From an uncultured Kiritimatiellota bacterium (GTDB lineage Bacteria > Verrucomicrobiota > Kiritimatiellia > RFP12 > UBA1067): DNA of 55,848 nucleotides. Each line of letters begins with the position of its first letter. Position 1 is the first letter of the stretch. The stretch covers positions 1-55,848 of the forward strand of contig CAKTZA010000018.1 of assembly GCA_934635045.1 (NCBI GenBank), in the 5' to 3' direction. The notes beneath the pieces were generated by a model. The model made no database searches and was not told where the DNA came from. It saw only the letters and a program-made list of their open reading frames with translations. Below are positions 17,084 through 25,955 of this stretch, piece by piece. A program made the translations under genes and the position numbers.

Positions 17084-20000
17084 TCAGAGGAACTTGCCCG
17101 TGACGGATTCGGCGCAGGCGCGGATCGTGGGGACAGGCCCCTCGCAGACGAGGCGACCGCCCTTGTCGCCGCCGCCCGGCCCCAGGTCGATGATCCAGTC
17201 CGCACACTTCATCACGTCCGTGTTGTGCTCGATGACGACCACCGTGTTGCCCTGGCCGCGCAGAGCCAAGAGGATCTTCATCAGCTTCGCCACGTCGTCG
17301 AAGTGCAGCCCCGTCGTCGGCTCGTCGAGGAGGTAGAGCGTCTTGCCCGTCGAGCGGCGCGAGAGCTCCGTCGCGAGCTTGATGCGCTGGGCCTCGCCGC
17401 CCGAAAGCGTCGTCGCGGACTGTCCGAGCTGGATGTAGCCGAGGCCGACGTCAACGAGCGTCTTCATCTTGCGCGCGAGGGACGGCACCTTCGCAAAGAA
17501 CTCATACGCCTCTGCAACCGTCATCGCCAAGACGTCCGCGATGTTCTTGCCGCCGTAAGTCACCTCCAGCGTCTCGGCGTTGAACCGCTTGCCGCCGCAC
17601 TGCTCACACGTCACGTAGACGTCAGGCAAGAAGCTCATCTCCAGCTTCTGCACGCCGTCGCCGCCGCAGACTTCGCAGCGTCCGCCCTTCACGTTGAACG
17701 AGAAGCGTCCCGACGTGTAGCCGCGCGCCTTGGCGGCCTCGGTCTGCGCGAACAGCTCGCGGATCTCCGAGAAGAAGCCGACGTAGGTCGCCGGATTCGA
17801 GCGCGGGGTGCGGCCGATCGGCGACTGGTCGATCTCGATCACCTTGTCGAAGTGTTCGAGACCCGTCAGCTTGCGATACTTGCCCGGCACGGCCTTCGCG
17901 CCGTAGAATCGCTTCATCAGCGCACGCTTCAGCGTCTCGTCGATCAGCGTCGACTTGCCGGAGCCGGACACGCCCGTCACGACCGTGAACGCCCCGACCG
18001 GGATGTGGACGGTGATGTTCTGGAGGTTGTGCGAGGCCGCGCCGGAGAGGGTGAGGAAGGGGCGAGAGGAAGGATGATGGGAAAAGGAAGAAGGAAGAAG
18101 TGCGGTAGCGGAGGCGCCTTTTTTGTGCTGTGCAACAGAAAAAGAAGATGAAGAATCCATACTTCTTCCTTCTTCCTTCTTACTTCTTACTTCTTTCCTC
18201 CCGGTCAAGTAATCGGCGGTCAGGCTCTTCGCCTTCAGGAGCCCCTTGAAGTCGCCTTGGTACATGACCTCGCCGCCCTCGCGTCCCGCGCCGGGGCCGA
18301 GGTCGATGATCCAGTCCGCCGCGCGCATCATCTCCTCGTCGTGCTCGACGATGACGACGGTGTTGCCCCGGTCGCGCAAGCCCTTCAGCGTCGCGATCAG
18401 CCGTTCGTTGTCGCGCGGATGCAGGCCGATCGTCGGCTCGTCGAGGACATAGAGAACGCCCGTCAGGCCGGAGCCAATCTGCGTCGCGAGGCGGATGCGC
18501 TGCATCTCGCCGCCGGACAGCGTCGCCGACGCGCGGTCGAGCGTCAGGTAGTCGAGCCCCACGTCGAGCAGGAACTGCAGACGGCGCGTGATCTCGGCGA
18601 GAATGTCACGCAGGGCGGCAAGCTTCGAGGAGGATGGAAGAAGGAAGAAGGAAGAAGGAAGAAGTGTGGATTCTTCATCTTCTTTTTCTGTTGCGCAGCA
18701 CGAAGAAGGCGCCTCAGCCACTTCACTTTTTACTTCTTCCTTCTTCCTTTTTCCTTCTTTTCCTTCTCCTCCCATCAGTCCCTCGAAGAACGCCTTGGCC
18801 TCGCCGACGGGCAGGGCCATCACCTCGCTCAAGGTCTTGTCGGCAATCGTCGCCGCGCGCGCGAACTCGTTCAGCCGCGCGCCATGACACGCGGGACAGA
18901 CCCGATAGCTCTGGTAGGCCTCGTATTTCGCGCGCGTCTCGTCATCTTCGGCTTCGTCGAGCCGCTTCTTCAGCACGGCCAGGACGCCTTCGAACGGACG
19001 ATCCACCGAACGCCACGGCAACACGAGGTCTTCCTTGAAGCCGTGCATCAGGTCATGGCGGAACTTCGCCGGCAGCTTCTCGTACGGCGTCGACAGGCTT
19101 ACTTTGTACTGCTTCGCGATCTCCTCCAAGAGCGCGTTGTAGTACATGATCGCGTTGTGTCCCGCACGCCGCCACGGGTGGATGCATTCGCGCAGGGGCA
19201 GCGTCTTGTCCGGCACGATCAGGTCTTCGTCGAAGTAGTAGAGCTGGCCGAGGCCGCCGCACGTCGGGCACGCGCCAAACGGCGAGTTGAACGAGAACGA
19301 GCGCGGCTTCAGCTCGTCGAAGGAAAGCCCACAGTCCACACAGGCGTTAAGTTCGGAGAAGGTGAGGATGGTTGAATCGGCCTTACGCTCTGGGCCTGCG
19401 GCGCTCAACACGGAGGAACTGGAGGTTGGGAGACGCGGAGATGTGTTTGACAAAATAGAAGACGCGCGTGACATCGCTTCTGTGTTGCCGATTATCTCGA
19501 CTTTCAGAATCCCCTTGCCTGTCTTGAGGGCGAGTTCGACCGAGTCGGTGAGGCGCGTGCGGTCACAGGGCAAGACGAGGCGGTCGATGACGACATCGAT
19601 GTTGTGGGCCTTCTTCTTGTCGAGCTCCGGCACCTCTTCGAGCAGATACGTCGCGCCATCGACGCGCACACGCGCAAAGCCATTGCGCTTCAGCGTCGCG
19701 AAGGTCTCCTCATGCCGACCCTTCTGGCCTTTCACGACAGGGGCGAGCAGGAGAATCTTGAGTTTCGGGCCTACGGCGCTTAACACGGAGGAATCGGAGG
19801 CTGAAAGGCACGGAGAGCCGTTGGGAAGACCGAGAATCGCATCAACAATCTGCTCGGCGGACTGGCGGGTGACGGGCTTGCCGCATTTCGGACAGTGCGG
19901 CGTCGCGACCGAACCATAAAGGATGCGCAAGTAGTCGTGAATCTCCGTGACAGTCGCGACAATGGAGCGCGGATTGCCGCTTGTCGTGTGCTGTTCGATG

Positions 20001-20248
20001 GAGATCGCCGGGGACAGGCCCTCGATCTTCTCGACGTCCGGCTTCTCCATGCGGTCGAGGAACTGCCGCGCATAGGCGGAGAGCGACTCGACGTAACGGC
20101 GCTGGCCCTCGGCGTAGAGCGTGTCGAAGGCGAGGGACGACTTGCCGCTCCCGGAGAGGCCGGTGACGACCGTCAGGGAGTTGCGGGGGATCGTGACGTC
20201 GATCCCCCGCAAGTTGTGCACTTTGGCATTCTTGATCGTGATGTCCAT
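17084..20248 (-). CDS. uvrA: Excinuclease ABC subunit A, with four in-frame insertions
   Basis: DNA-damage recognition ATPase of nucleotide excision repair. 1,054 residues against about 940 in E. coli. All family parts are present: Walker A 1 (GLSGSGKSS, 30-38), zinc-finger Cys pairs (CPKCGK; CVDCG..CPTC), ABC signatures (LSGGEMQRI; LSGGEAQRI), Walker A 2 (GVSGSGKST near 759-767) and the DEPT.GLH motifs. Extra segments at about 144-162, 254-291, 495-541 and 686-731 are encoded by repeat DNA and are Ser/Lys/Glu-rich low-complexity sequence. All four fall between conserved blocks and keep the frame. The ATG lies 2 nt after the rho stop codon, so the genes are coupled; upstream in-frame codons inside rho are not part of the protein. 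Confidence 0.97.
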   Translation of the reverse strand: MDITIKNAKVHNLRGIDVTIPRNSLTVVTGLSGSGKSSLAFDTLYAEGQRRYVESLSAYARQFLDRMEKPDVEKIEGLSPAISIEQHTTSGNPRSIVATVTEIHDYLRILYGSVATPHCPKCGKPVTRQSAEQIVDAILGLPNGSPCLSASDSSVLSAVGPKLKILLLAPVVKGQKGRHEETFATLKRNGFARVRVDGATYLLEEVPELDKKKAHNIDVVIDRLVLPCDRTRLTDSVELALKTGKGILKVEIIGNTEAMSRASSILSNTSPRLPTSSSSVLSAAGPERKADSTILTFSELNACVDCGLSFDELKPRSFSFNSPFGACPTCGGLGQLYYFDEDLIVPDKTLPLRECIHPWRRAGHNAIMYYNALLEEIAKQYKVSLSTPYEKLPAKFRHDLMHGFKEDLVLPWRSVDRPFEGVLAVLKKRLDEAEDDETRAKYEAYQSYRVCPACHGARLNEFARAATIADKTLSEVMALPVGEAKAFFEGLMGGEGKEGKRKKEEVKSEVAEAPSSCCATEKEDEESTLLPSSFFLLPSSSKLAALRDILAEITRRLQFLLDVGLDYLTLDRASATLSGGEMQRIRLATQIGSGLTGVLYVLDEPTIGLHPRDNERLIATLKGLRDRGNTVVIVEHDEEMMRAADWIIDLGPGAGREGGEVMYQGDFKGLLKAKSLTADYLTGRKEVRSKKEEGRSMDSSSSFSVAQHKKGASATALLPSSFSHHPSSRPFLTLSGAASHNLQNITVHIPVGAFTVVTGVSGSGKSTLIDETLKRALMKRFYGAKAVPGKYRKLTGLEHFDKVIEIDQSPIGRTPRSNPATYVGFFSEIRELFAQTEAAKARGYTSGRFSFNVKGGRCEVCGGDGVQKLEMSFLPDVYVTCEQCGGKRFNAETLEVTYGGKNIADVLAMTVAEAYEFFAKVPSLARKMKTLVDVGLGYIQLGQSATTLSGGEAQRIKLATELSRRSTGKTLYLLDEPTTGLHFDDVAKLMKILLALRGQGNTVVVIEHNTDVMKCADWIIDLGPGGGDKGGRLVCEGPVPTIRACAESVTGKFL
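18066..18202. repeat. Family A palindromic element, copy a (inside uvrA)
   Basis: Purine left arm (GGAAGAAGGAAGAAGTGCGG), a core, and a pyrimidine right arm (CATACTTCTTCCTTCTTCC). The core, read on the minus strand, carries ATTCTTCATCTTCTTTTTC and GGCGCC like copy b, so it sits in the opposite orientation. It encodes the extra UvrA residues 686-731. Confidence 0.85.
18629..18773. repeat. Family A palindromic element, copy b (inside uvrA)
   Basis: Arms of repeated GGAAGAA and TTCTTCC flank the core at about 18664-18725, which contains TTCTTCATCTTCTTTTTCTG and AGAAGGCGCCTCAGCC. It encodes UvrA residues about 495-541 (KKEEVKSEVAE..LLPSSFF). Confidence 0.85.
19392..19445. repeat. Family D repeat, copy 1 (inside uvrA)
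   Basis: Positions 19392-19417 match copy 2 (19767-19792) at 24 of 26 bases, including GGCGCT.AACACGGAGGA. It continues with CGGAG-type phrases. It encodes the Ser-rich UvrA insertion around residues 270-287 (SSSSVLSAAGP). Confidence 0.7.
19763..19818. repeat. Family D repeat, copy 2 (inside uvrA)
   Basis: Second copy, in the same orientation as copy 1. It encodes UvrA residues about 144-162 (SDSSVLSAVGP), placed between LPNG and the conserved LLLAPVV. Confidence 0.7.
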
Positions 20249-20250
20249 CG

Positions 20251-21837
20251 TCACAGGTTCTTGTTGACGTCGAGCGCGAGCAGAAACTCCGGGTTCGACT
20301 TCGTCTTCTTCAGCGAATTGAGGACCGACTTCATCGCCGATTCGGGGCCCGCCGACGCGAGGATGCGCCGCATGCCCCACGTCTTCTCCAGCTCCATCGG
20401 ATCCAGGAGCAGATCTTCCTTGCGCGTGCCCGACTTCTCGATGTCAATCGCCGGGTAGATGCGCTTGTCCGCAAGGCCGCGATCCAGCACGATCTCCATG
20501 TTGCCCGTGCCCTTGAACTCCTCAAAGATCACCTCGTCCATGCGCGAGCCCGTATCCACGAGGCCCGTCGCGATGATCGTGAGCGACCCGCCGCCCTCAA
20601 TGTTGCGCGCCGCGCCAAAGAAGCGCTTCGGACGGTGCATCGCGAGCGCGTCCACGCCGCCCGTCAGGATCTTGCCGGAATGCGGCTGAACCGTGTTGTA
20701 GGCGCGCGCCATGCGCGTGATTGAGTCCATGAGGATGATGACGTCCTTGCCGTTCTCGACCTGGCGCTTCGAGAACTCCAGCACCATCTCCGTCACGTTG
20801 ACGTGGTGCTGCGGCTCCTCGTCGAACGTCGAGGACAAGACCATCGCCTTCGTGTTGCGCTGCATGTCCGTCACTTCCTCGGGACGCTCGTCGATGAGGA
20901 GGATGATGAGAATCGCCTCCGGATAGTTCTTCGAGATCGCGTTCGCCATCTTCTGCAGAAGGACGGTCTTGCCGACGCGCGGCGGTGCGATGATGAGGCC
21001 GCGCTGGCCGAAGCCAATCGGCGTGAAGAGGTCGATGACGCGCGTCGAGAACTCCTTCGGATCGGTCTCCAGCAGAATGCGCCGCGTCGGGAAGGTCGCC
21101 GTCAGGTTCTCGAAGTGGATGACGCGCGCGGCGACGGACGGCTCCTTGCCGTTCACCGTCTGGACGTTGCCGAGGCAGAAGAAGCGATCCTTGTCGCGCG
21201 GATCGCGAATCGGCCCCTCGATCAAGTCGCCCGTGCGGAGCGCGTGGCGGCGAATCTGCTGCTGCGTGACGAACACGTCCTCCGGGCAGGCGAGGAAGTT
21301 GTTCTTCGCCGACCGCAGAAAGCCGTGGCCCTCGCGCACGATCTCCAGGCAGCCCGACGCGAGCACCGCGCCGCCCTGCTGGAGGTACTGGCGAATCGCC
21401 GCGAAGATGAGCTCATGCTTGCGGTAGGTGCCGAGCTCCTCCGGGTCGGCCCCCGGCATCATGCGCTCGACGATGACCGGCGCGGGCCACGTCTGGATGT
21501 CGGCAAGGCGATACTCGGGCATCTCCGGGTTGCGGTGCGGATTCGCCGGCGCGGATTCGGCCGCTTTCGGCTCCGTCGGCAACGGCGCGTTGAGAAGCGG
21601 GTTCACCGACTCCTCGCCGTTCGCGCCGCGAATGGGCGAGTTGTTCGCCCGTGCGCCGCCGTTGTTGCCGCCGCGATTGAAGTTGCCGCGATTCTTGCCG
21701 AAGAACTTCTTCTTCGGCGGATTCTGGTTCTGCGCGGGCGCGGCGTTGCCGTTCGGCTTGTTGCCGTTGCCGGGGTTCTGCTGCGGTTTGGCGGCGGCCT
21801 TCATCGCCCCCGCAAATACGTCAAGTTCTTCTGCCAT
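20251..21837 (-). CDS. rho: Transcription termination factor Rho
   Basis: Hexameric RNA helicase that ends transcription. 528 residues, against 419 in E. coli; the excess is an N-terminal Asn/Gly/Pro-rich, basic tail (about 15-105, with FNRGGNNGGARANN), as in other GC-rich or PVC Rho proteins. The RNA-binding cold-shock-like domain is at 150-245 (SGCLEIVREGHGFLRS). Walker A is APPRVGKT (284-291), with Val where Ala is commonest. Walker B is IILMDSITRMARAYN, and the Q/R-loops lie beyond it. No Shine-Dalgarno sequence precedes the ATG. It is followed after 2 nt by uvrA. Confidence 0.97.
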   Translation of the reverse strand: MAEELDVFAGAMKAAAKPQQNPGNGNKPNGNAAPAQNQNPPKKKFFGKNRGNFNRGGNNGGARANNSPIRGANGEESVNPLLNAPLPTEPKAAESAPANPHRNPEMPEYRLADIQTWPAPVIVERMMPGADPEELGTYRKHELIFAAIRQYLQQGGAVLASGCLEIVREGHGFLRSAKNNFLACPEDVFVTQQQIRRHALRTGDLIEGPIRDPRDKDRFFCLGNVQTVNGKEPSVAARVIHFENLTATFPTRRILLETDPKEFSTRVIDLFTPIGFGQRGLIIAPPRVGKTVLLQKMANAISKNYPEAILIILLIDERPEEVTDMQRNTKAMVLSSTFDEEPQHHVNVTEMVLEFSKRQVENGKDVIILMDSITRMARAYNTVQPHSGKILTGGVDALAMHRPKRFFGAARNIEGGGSLTIIATGLVDTGSRMDEVIFEEFKGTGNMEIVLDRGLADKRIYPAIDIEKSGTRKEDLLLDPMELEKTWGMRRILASAGPESAMKSVLNSLKKTKSNPEFLLALDVNKNL

Positions 21838-21847
21838 GGGATAGGAA

Positions 21848-21895
21848 ATAATCGAATAATCGAATTGTCGAATTGTCGAATGATCGAATGGTTGA
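21848..21895. repeat. Family B repeat, copy a (rho-coaE spacer)
   Basis: Degenerate tandem of ATCGAAT and TGTCGAAT phrases (AATAATCGAATTGTCGAATTG and on). It fills most of the 75-nt gap between coaE and rho. Only one arm is present here, unlike the palindromic copy in kdsD. Confidence 0.8.
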
Positions 21896-21902
21896 ATGTA
21901 GT

Positions 21903-21937
21903 GACTTGGGTGTCAGGAGAGGGTTGAGACCCAAGTC
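21903..21937 (-). other. Hairpin over the coaE stop codon
   Basis: GACTTGGGT (21903-21911) pairs perfectly with ACCCAAGTC (21929-21937) across a 17-nt loop that includes the coaE stop codon (21913-21915). There is no T-run downstream, so a factor-independent terminator is not supported. Confidence 0.45.
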
Positions 21938-22602
21938 AGGAATTTTTTAACTTCTTCTTTCAGTTCATCGGGTGTACCGTCGTTGTGAATCACGTAGTGG
22001 GATTTGGCGGCCTTCTCCGCAACCGGCATCTGCGCCGCCAGTCGGGCCTCGGCCTCTGCGCGCGTGTAGCCGCGCGTCGTCATCATCCGGGAGATCTGCG
22101 TTTCCCTCTCGGAGACAACGCAGCATATTATATCAAAATTTTTCTCCCAGTGGGCTTCGAAGAGAAGGGGAATGACGGCGATGGGAGGGAGAGGAGAAGA
22201 AGGAAGAGGGAAGATGGAAGAAGGAAGAAGTGCGGAATTTTCATCTTCTTGCTTTTCTGTACCGCACGAAAAAAACGCCGAAGCAACCACACTTCTTCCT
22301 TCTTCCCTCTTCCTTCTTCCTTTCCTTCCACCTTCTTCCTTATTCCTTCTTCCCTTCCCCAAGAATTCCTCAATCCTCTCCTTCACGATCGGATGAATCT
22401 TCGCTTCGAGGGCGCGGCGCTTCGCGGGGTCGGCAAAGACCTCGGCGGCGAGACGCTTGCGCTCCGCCGGATCGGGAATCAGCTCGTGAACGATGTCGTC
22501 GGCATCGACCGTCTCGACGCCGAACTCGTTCAGATAATGCGAAAGGAGGGACTTGCCGCAGGCAATCCCTCCCGTAAGACAGATCTTCAGCTGTCCGTTC
22601 AC
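21913..22602 (-). CDS. coaE: Dephospho-CoA kinase, with an in-frame insertion
   Basis: Last step of coenzyme A synthesis: phosphorylation of dephospho-CoA. Walker A is GGIACGKS (11-18). The DADDIVHEL motif (33-41) and the lid segment (VSERETQ..R) are present, as is the IPLLFEAHWEKNFD block. The protein is 229 residues; without the segment at about 82-139 it would be about 171, close to the compact end of the family. That segment is encoded by family A copy c and is low-complexity (KGRRKREEGRS..ALLPSSIF). It lies between RIEEFL and VIPLLFEA. The ATG overlaps the secretin stop codon by 4 nt. Confidence 0.95.
   Translation of the reverse strand: MNGQLKICLTGGIACGKSLLSHYLNEFGVETVDADDIVHELIPDPAERKRLAAEVFADPAKRRALEAKIHPIVKERIEEFLGKGRRNKEEGGRKGRRKREEGRSVVASAFFSCGTEKQEDENSALLPSSIFPLPSSPLPPIAVIPLLFEAHWEKNFDIICCVVSERETQISRMMTTRGYTRAEAEARLAAQMPVAEKAAKSHYVIHNDGTPDELKEEVKKFLTWVSTLS
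22183..22360. repeat. Family A palindromic element, copy c (inside coaE)
   Basis: The longest copy. It has a purine arm with several GGAAGA units, the core at about 22230-22290 (TTTTCATCTTCTTGCTTTTC, same orientation as copy b) and a long TTCTTCC pyrimidine arm. Confidence 0.85.
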
Positions 22603-25600
22603 TCGGCCTTGGGGGCGGGCTTCACCTCGGCGTCTTCCGTCCGACCGCTGTTCATCGAGAGCTCGCGGCCCGACGGCGTGATCAGGCGGCCCGTCACGAA
22701 GATGAGCAGGTTGCGCTTCGTCGTCTTCTCCGCATGGCTGCGGAAGAGGCGCCCGATGTACGGCAGGTCGCCGAGGAACGGGATCTTGTCGTCCATCGCC
22801 TTGCGCGCCTCGGTGATGAGGCCGCCCATGACGACCGTCGCGCCCGGCGTGATCGAGACCTTCGACTCGATCGAGCGCACGTGGAAGAACGGCTGCTGCA
22901 TCGGCGCGTCATACCACGTCATCGTCGAGGAGGAGGACGTGGAGACGTTCGCCGCCGCATCCGTCGCCGAGGCGACGACGTTCTTCGCCAAGGCCGCCGT
23001 CTCGTCCGGCGTCAGCGTCGCGCCGATCTGCGCGAGGGCCGTCGACATGCCCGTGAAGATGTTTCCGATGTCGGCCATCGTGCCGGACGACGTGTTGCCC
23101 GTGAACGGGATGCGCATGCCGTAGTTGTACCAGATCGGCTCATCGATCACCGCCGGCTTCAGCTCCAGGTCGATCGTGCCGCCGTTCGCCTCGGAGTAGG
23201 TCGGGATGACGTCGAGGATGACGCCGACCTCGCGCATCGTGAAGTTCTGCGGCTCGACGACGGCGAGAATCGCCGACTGCCCGCCGCCGGACGTGCCGCC
23301 CGACGAGCCCGACGAGCTCGACTGGAGCTGCACGTTGTAGTCCTGCGGGTAGATGTATTCCGTGACGACCTTGATGACGGCCTGTTCGCCCGACTTCGTG
23401 ACGACCTTCGGGGCCGAGAGGAGGTCGGTGTCGCTGCGCTGCGAGAGCATGTGCAGGATCATCGAGAGGTCGGCCTGGCCGAGGAAGGCGTTCACGCGCA
23501 TGAACTGGTCGTTGTTCGACGCCGCCTCGCCCGAGATGTGGTTGCCGACCGTCGAGAGGTAGCGGTTGCCGTTCTGGTAGTCCGACGTGCCGCCGAAGGC
23601 GTCCACGCCCACCGTCCGATTCGCCCCGCCACGGCTGAACGTCGACGAGGTGGTCGCCGTGCCGATGGTGCGCGTACCGCCCTTGATCGTCTCGGTAATC
23701 GTCGTGCCGCCCTCCGTCCGCGTAATCACGCGATCCGGCACCGTGACCGTCTCGCCGCCCGTCGTCTCCGTGACGTATCCCGCGTTCTTCAGGCCCAGCG
23801 CCTTGCCGAGGCCAAAGCGATCCGTGAGCGGCATGTTGCTGTTGAGGATCCACTCGAAGCCGAGCGAGTTGAGGTCTTCCTGCGAGACTTCGACGAAGCG
23901 CGTCTCGATCTCGATGAGCTGCGGCTGGCCGCCGAGCTCGTCGAGGACCTTCTCGAACTCCGCAAGGTTCTCGCGCGTGTTGCGGACGTAGAGCTTGCCG
24001 AGGGCCTTGATGTGCTTGATCGACGAGCCTTCCGGCCACTTGACGCCCATCTCCTCGAAGAATGCCTTCCAGTCGCGGCCCGCGCTCTCCTCATCGTCCG
24101 ACGACGCCTTCTTCTGGCGGTTGGACGCGCCGAAGCCGCCCATCTCCTTCATTTCCTCGGACGCGGAGTTGACGCGCTCGACGAACGCCTCCGGCACGTT
24201 GTACTTGCGCGAGAGGAGCTCGGCGGTCGACATGTCCTTCTGCATGACCATGACGATCGGGCCTCGGACGATGAACTTGTAGTCGACCGAGTCGCAGACG
24301 AGCTTCAGGGCATCATAGAACGAGATGTCGCTCGCGGTGATCTTCGGAATCGGCGGCAGGCCGTTCGCCGTCGCCTCGGAATCGTCCGACGCATTGGCCG
24401 AGAAGTCGTCGGCCGACGCCTCCTCCTGCGCCTGCTGCTTGATGGCCCCGACGGGGGTGCGCAGCACGAAGTTGAAGCCGCGCTTCTCAATCGGGATGTC
24501 GGGACGGTCGTAGTCGCGCGACGCCGTGCGGAAGAACTCGACGGCCTCGATGATCGTCGCCGGCGGCTTAAACTCAATCGTCGGCAGACGCATTTCCTTC
24601 ATGCGCTTCTCGATGTCCTGCTCCATCGTGCGTTCGGGGTCTTCGCCCGCCTGCGACTTGACGGTCTCGGACGCCGTCTCGGACAGCTGCGCGGCGTTGA
24701 CGGCGTAGACGGGACGCCACGCCTCGTCGACGTCGGCAATCATGCCGTCGCGGGCCGCCACGCGCTCCTGCTGGAGGATCGTCTGGCGCTTGTTCTGGAT
24801 TGCGCGGCGCAGACGAATCGCCTCCTGGTTGTACGGGTCGCTCTTCAGCACGCTTTCGCACTCGTCGAGCGCGCGCGACATGTCACGCAGCGCGAGATAC
24901 TGGCGCGCGCGGCGCAGATGGCGGCGGAAGACTTCGCGTTCCGCCTTGTAGTCCTCGTCGTTGCGGCGCTGGGAGGCCTCCGAGAAATCGGTCTTGGCGA
25001 CATCGACGTCGCTCTGCGCCGTCCACTTCTCCAGGGCGCGGCGCGCCTTCGGGTGGCGCATCTCCAGAGCCTTCTGCATCAGATCGACGGCTTTCGCGCG
25101 GCGGCCGATCTCGTCTTCCTGCAGCGCGGCGCGGTACAGGCCCTCGGCGATGCCCTGGTCGCACTCCTTGCGCAACGCCCTCGACGACGGGCTGTCGTTC
25201 AGGAACTTGATCGCGAGGCCGTAGTGGCGCACCGCGTCGGTGAACTCCTTCGTCTCCATGCTTGCGCGCGCCGCAAGGACTTCGCGCTTCGCCTGCGTGT
25301 CGAGCGACTCGCGGCGCAGACGCTCGGTCGTCGCGATGTTCTCCAGCAGTTCCGACTCCGGATGCAGCTTCTTCGGCTTCGCAGGCTTGGCGACGGCCTT
25401 CTCGGCCGTGGCGGCCTCTTCGACCGCTTTCGCCTTCGGCTCTGCCGTCCCGTCGGCCGCAGCAACGCCTGTCGCCTTCGGCACAGTCTTGGACGCCGCC
25501 TCCTCTTCGGCCAGCTGGTCGAGGAGATTCAGCACGTCGTCGACCTTGTCGGCAGTCGTGGCGGCCTCTTCGACCTCTTTCGCCTTCGGCTCAGCCGTCT

Positions 25601-25925
25601 CATCCGCCGCAGCAGGTTCAGCCGCCGCTTTCGCCACCGGGGCTTCCGCCGCCGCCGGAGCCTCTTCCTCTGCCTTGGCCTCATCGGCCTTCGGCTCTTC
25701 GGCAGCCGGAGCGGCTTCCTTCGCCGCCGGTTCGTCGGCCTCAGCCGCCTCCGCCTCTGCGGCCTTGGGAGCGGCGGCCGCCGCCGGCTTCCCAGCCGGT
25801 TGCGCCGTTTCGCCCTCAAGATCCTTGAGCAGATCATCGAGGTCATCCTGCGCCGACGCGCAGAGAGAAGCCATTGACATTGCCAACGCCGCACTGCACG
25901 CGACAATCATTTTGAAGTTCGTCAT
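22599..25925 (-). CDS. Secretin (PilQ/GspD-like, Amuc_1098 type)
   Basis: Outer-membrane channel subunit of a type IV pilus-like machine. 1,108 residues. Signal peptide at 1-25. A long Ala/Glu/Pro/Lys-rich low-complexity stretch (about 40-190) follows. Helical TPR-like repeats span about 190-370 (HYGLAIKFLNDS; ALDECESVLKSDPYNQEAIRL). N-domains then lead into the secretin domain (about 840-1085), with VGVILDVIPTYSE, the VVMGGLITE block and the typical end KIPFLGDLPYIGRLFRS..LLIFVTGRLI. AGGTGG precedes the ATG. It has its own -35/-10 promoter inside the end of the upstream gene. The Amuc_1098 comparison rests on neighbour order and architecture. Confidence 0.92.
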   Translation of the reverse strand: MTNFKMIVACSAALAMSMASLCASAQDDLDDLLKDLEGETAQPAGKPAAAAAPKAAEAEAAEADEPAAKEAAPAAEEPKADEAKAEEEAPAAAEAPVAKAAAEPAAADETAEPKAKEVEEAATTADKVDDVLNLLDQLAEEEAASKTVPKATGVAAADGTAEPKAKAVEEAATAEKAVAKPAKPKKLHPESELLENIATTERLRRESLDTQAKREVLAARASMETKEFTDAVRHYGLAIKFLNDSPSSRALRKECDQGIAEGLYRAALQEDEIGRRAKAVDLMQKALEMRHPKARRALEKWTAQSDVDVAKTDFSEASQRRNDEDYKAEREVFRRHLRRARQYLALRDMSRALDECESVLKSDPYNQEAIRLRRAIQNKRQTILQQERVAARDGMIADVDEAWRPVYAVNAAQLSETASETVKSQAGEDPERTMEQDIEKRMKEMRLPTIEFKPPATIIEAVEFFRTASRDYDRPDIPIEKRGFNFVLRTPVGAIKQQAQEEASADDFSANASDDSEATANGLPPIPKITASDISFYDALKLVCDSVDYKFIVRGPIVMVMQKDMSTAELLSRKYNVPEAFVERVNSASEEMKEMGGFGASNRQKKASSDDEESAGRDWKAFFEEMGVKWPEGSSIKHIKALGKLYVRNTRENLAEFEKVLDELGGQPQLIEIETRFVEVSQEDLNSLGFEWILNSNMPLTDRFGLGKALGLKNAGYVTETTGGETVTVPDRVITRTEGGTTITETIKGGTRTIGTATTSSTFSRGGANRTVGVDAFGGTSDYQNGNRYLSTVGNHISGEAASNNDQFMRVNAFLGQADLSMILHMLSQRSDTDLLSAPKVVTKSGEQAVIKVVTEYIYPQDYNVQLQSSSSGSSGGTSGGGQSAILAVVEPQNFTMREVGVILDVIPTYSEANGGTIDLELKPAVIDEPIWYNYGMRIPFTGNTSSGTMADIGNIFTGMSTALAQIGATLTPDETAALAKNVVASATDAAANVSTSSSSTMTWYDAPMQQPFFHVRSIESKVSITPGATVVMGGLITEARKAMDDKIPFLGDLPYIGRLFRSHAEKTTKRNLLIFVTGRLITPSGRELSMNSGRTEDAEVKPAPKAE

Positions 25926-25955
25926 TTAAACCACCTATTCGTTATTGTGAGTAGT

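Noticed and set aside
18066..18773. Group I/II introns or inteins in uvrA
   Set aside because: The extra segments are about 46 codons, in frame, low-complexity, with no intein motifs or ribozyme core.
22128..22136. TATTATATC as a promoter near the middle of coaE
   Set aside because: It lies in conserved coding sequence (the FDII segment) and no gene start follows at a sensible distance.
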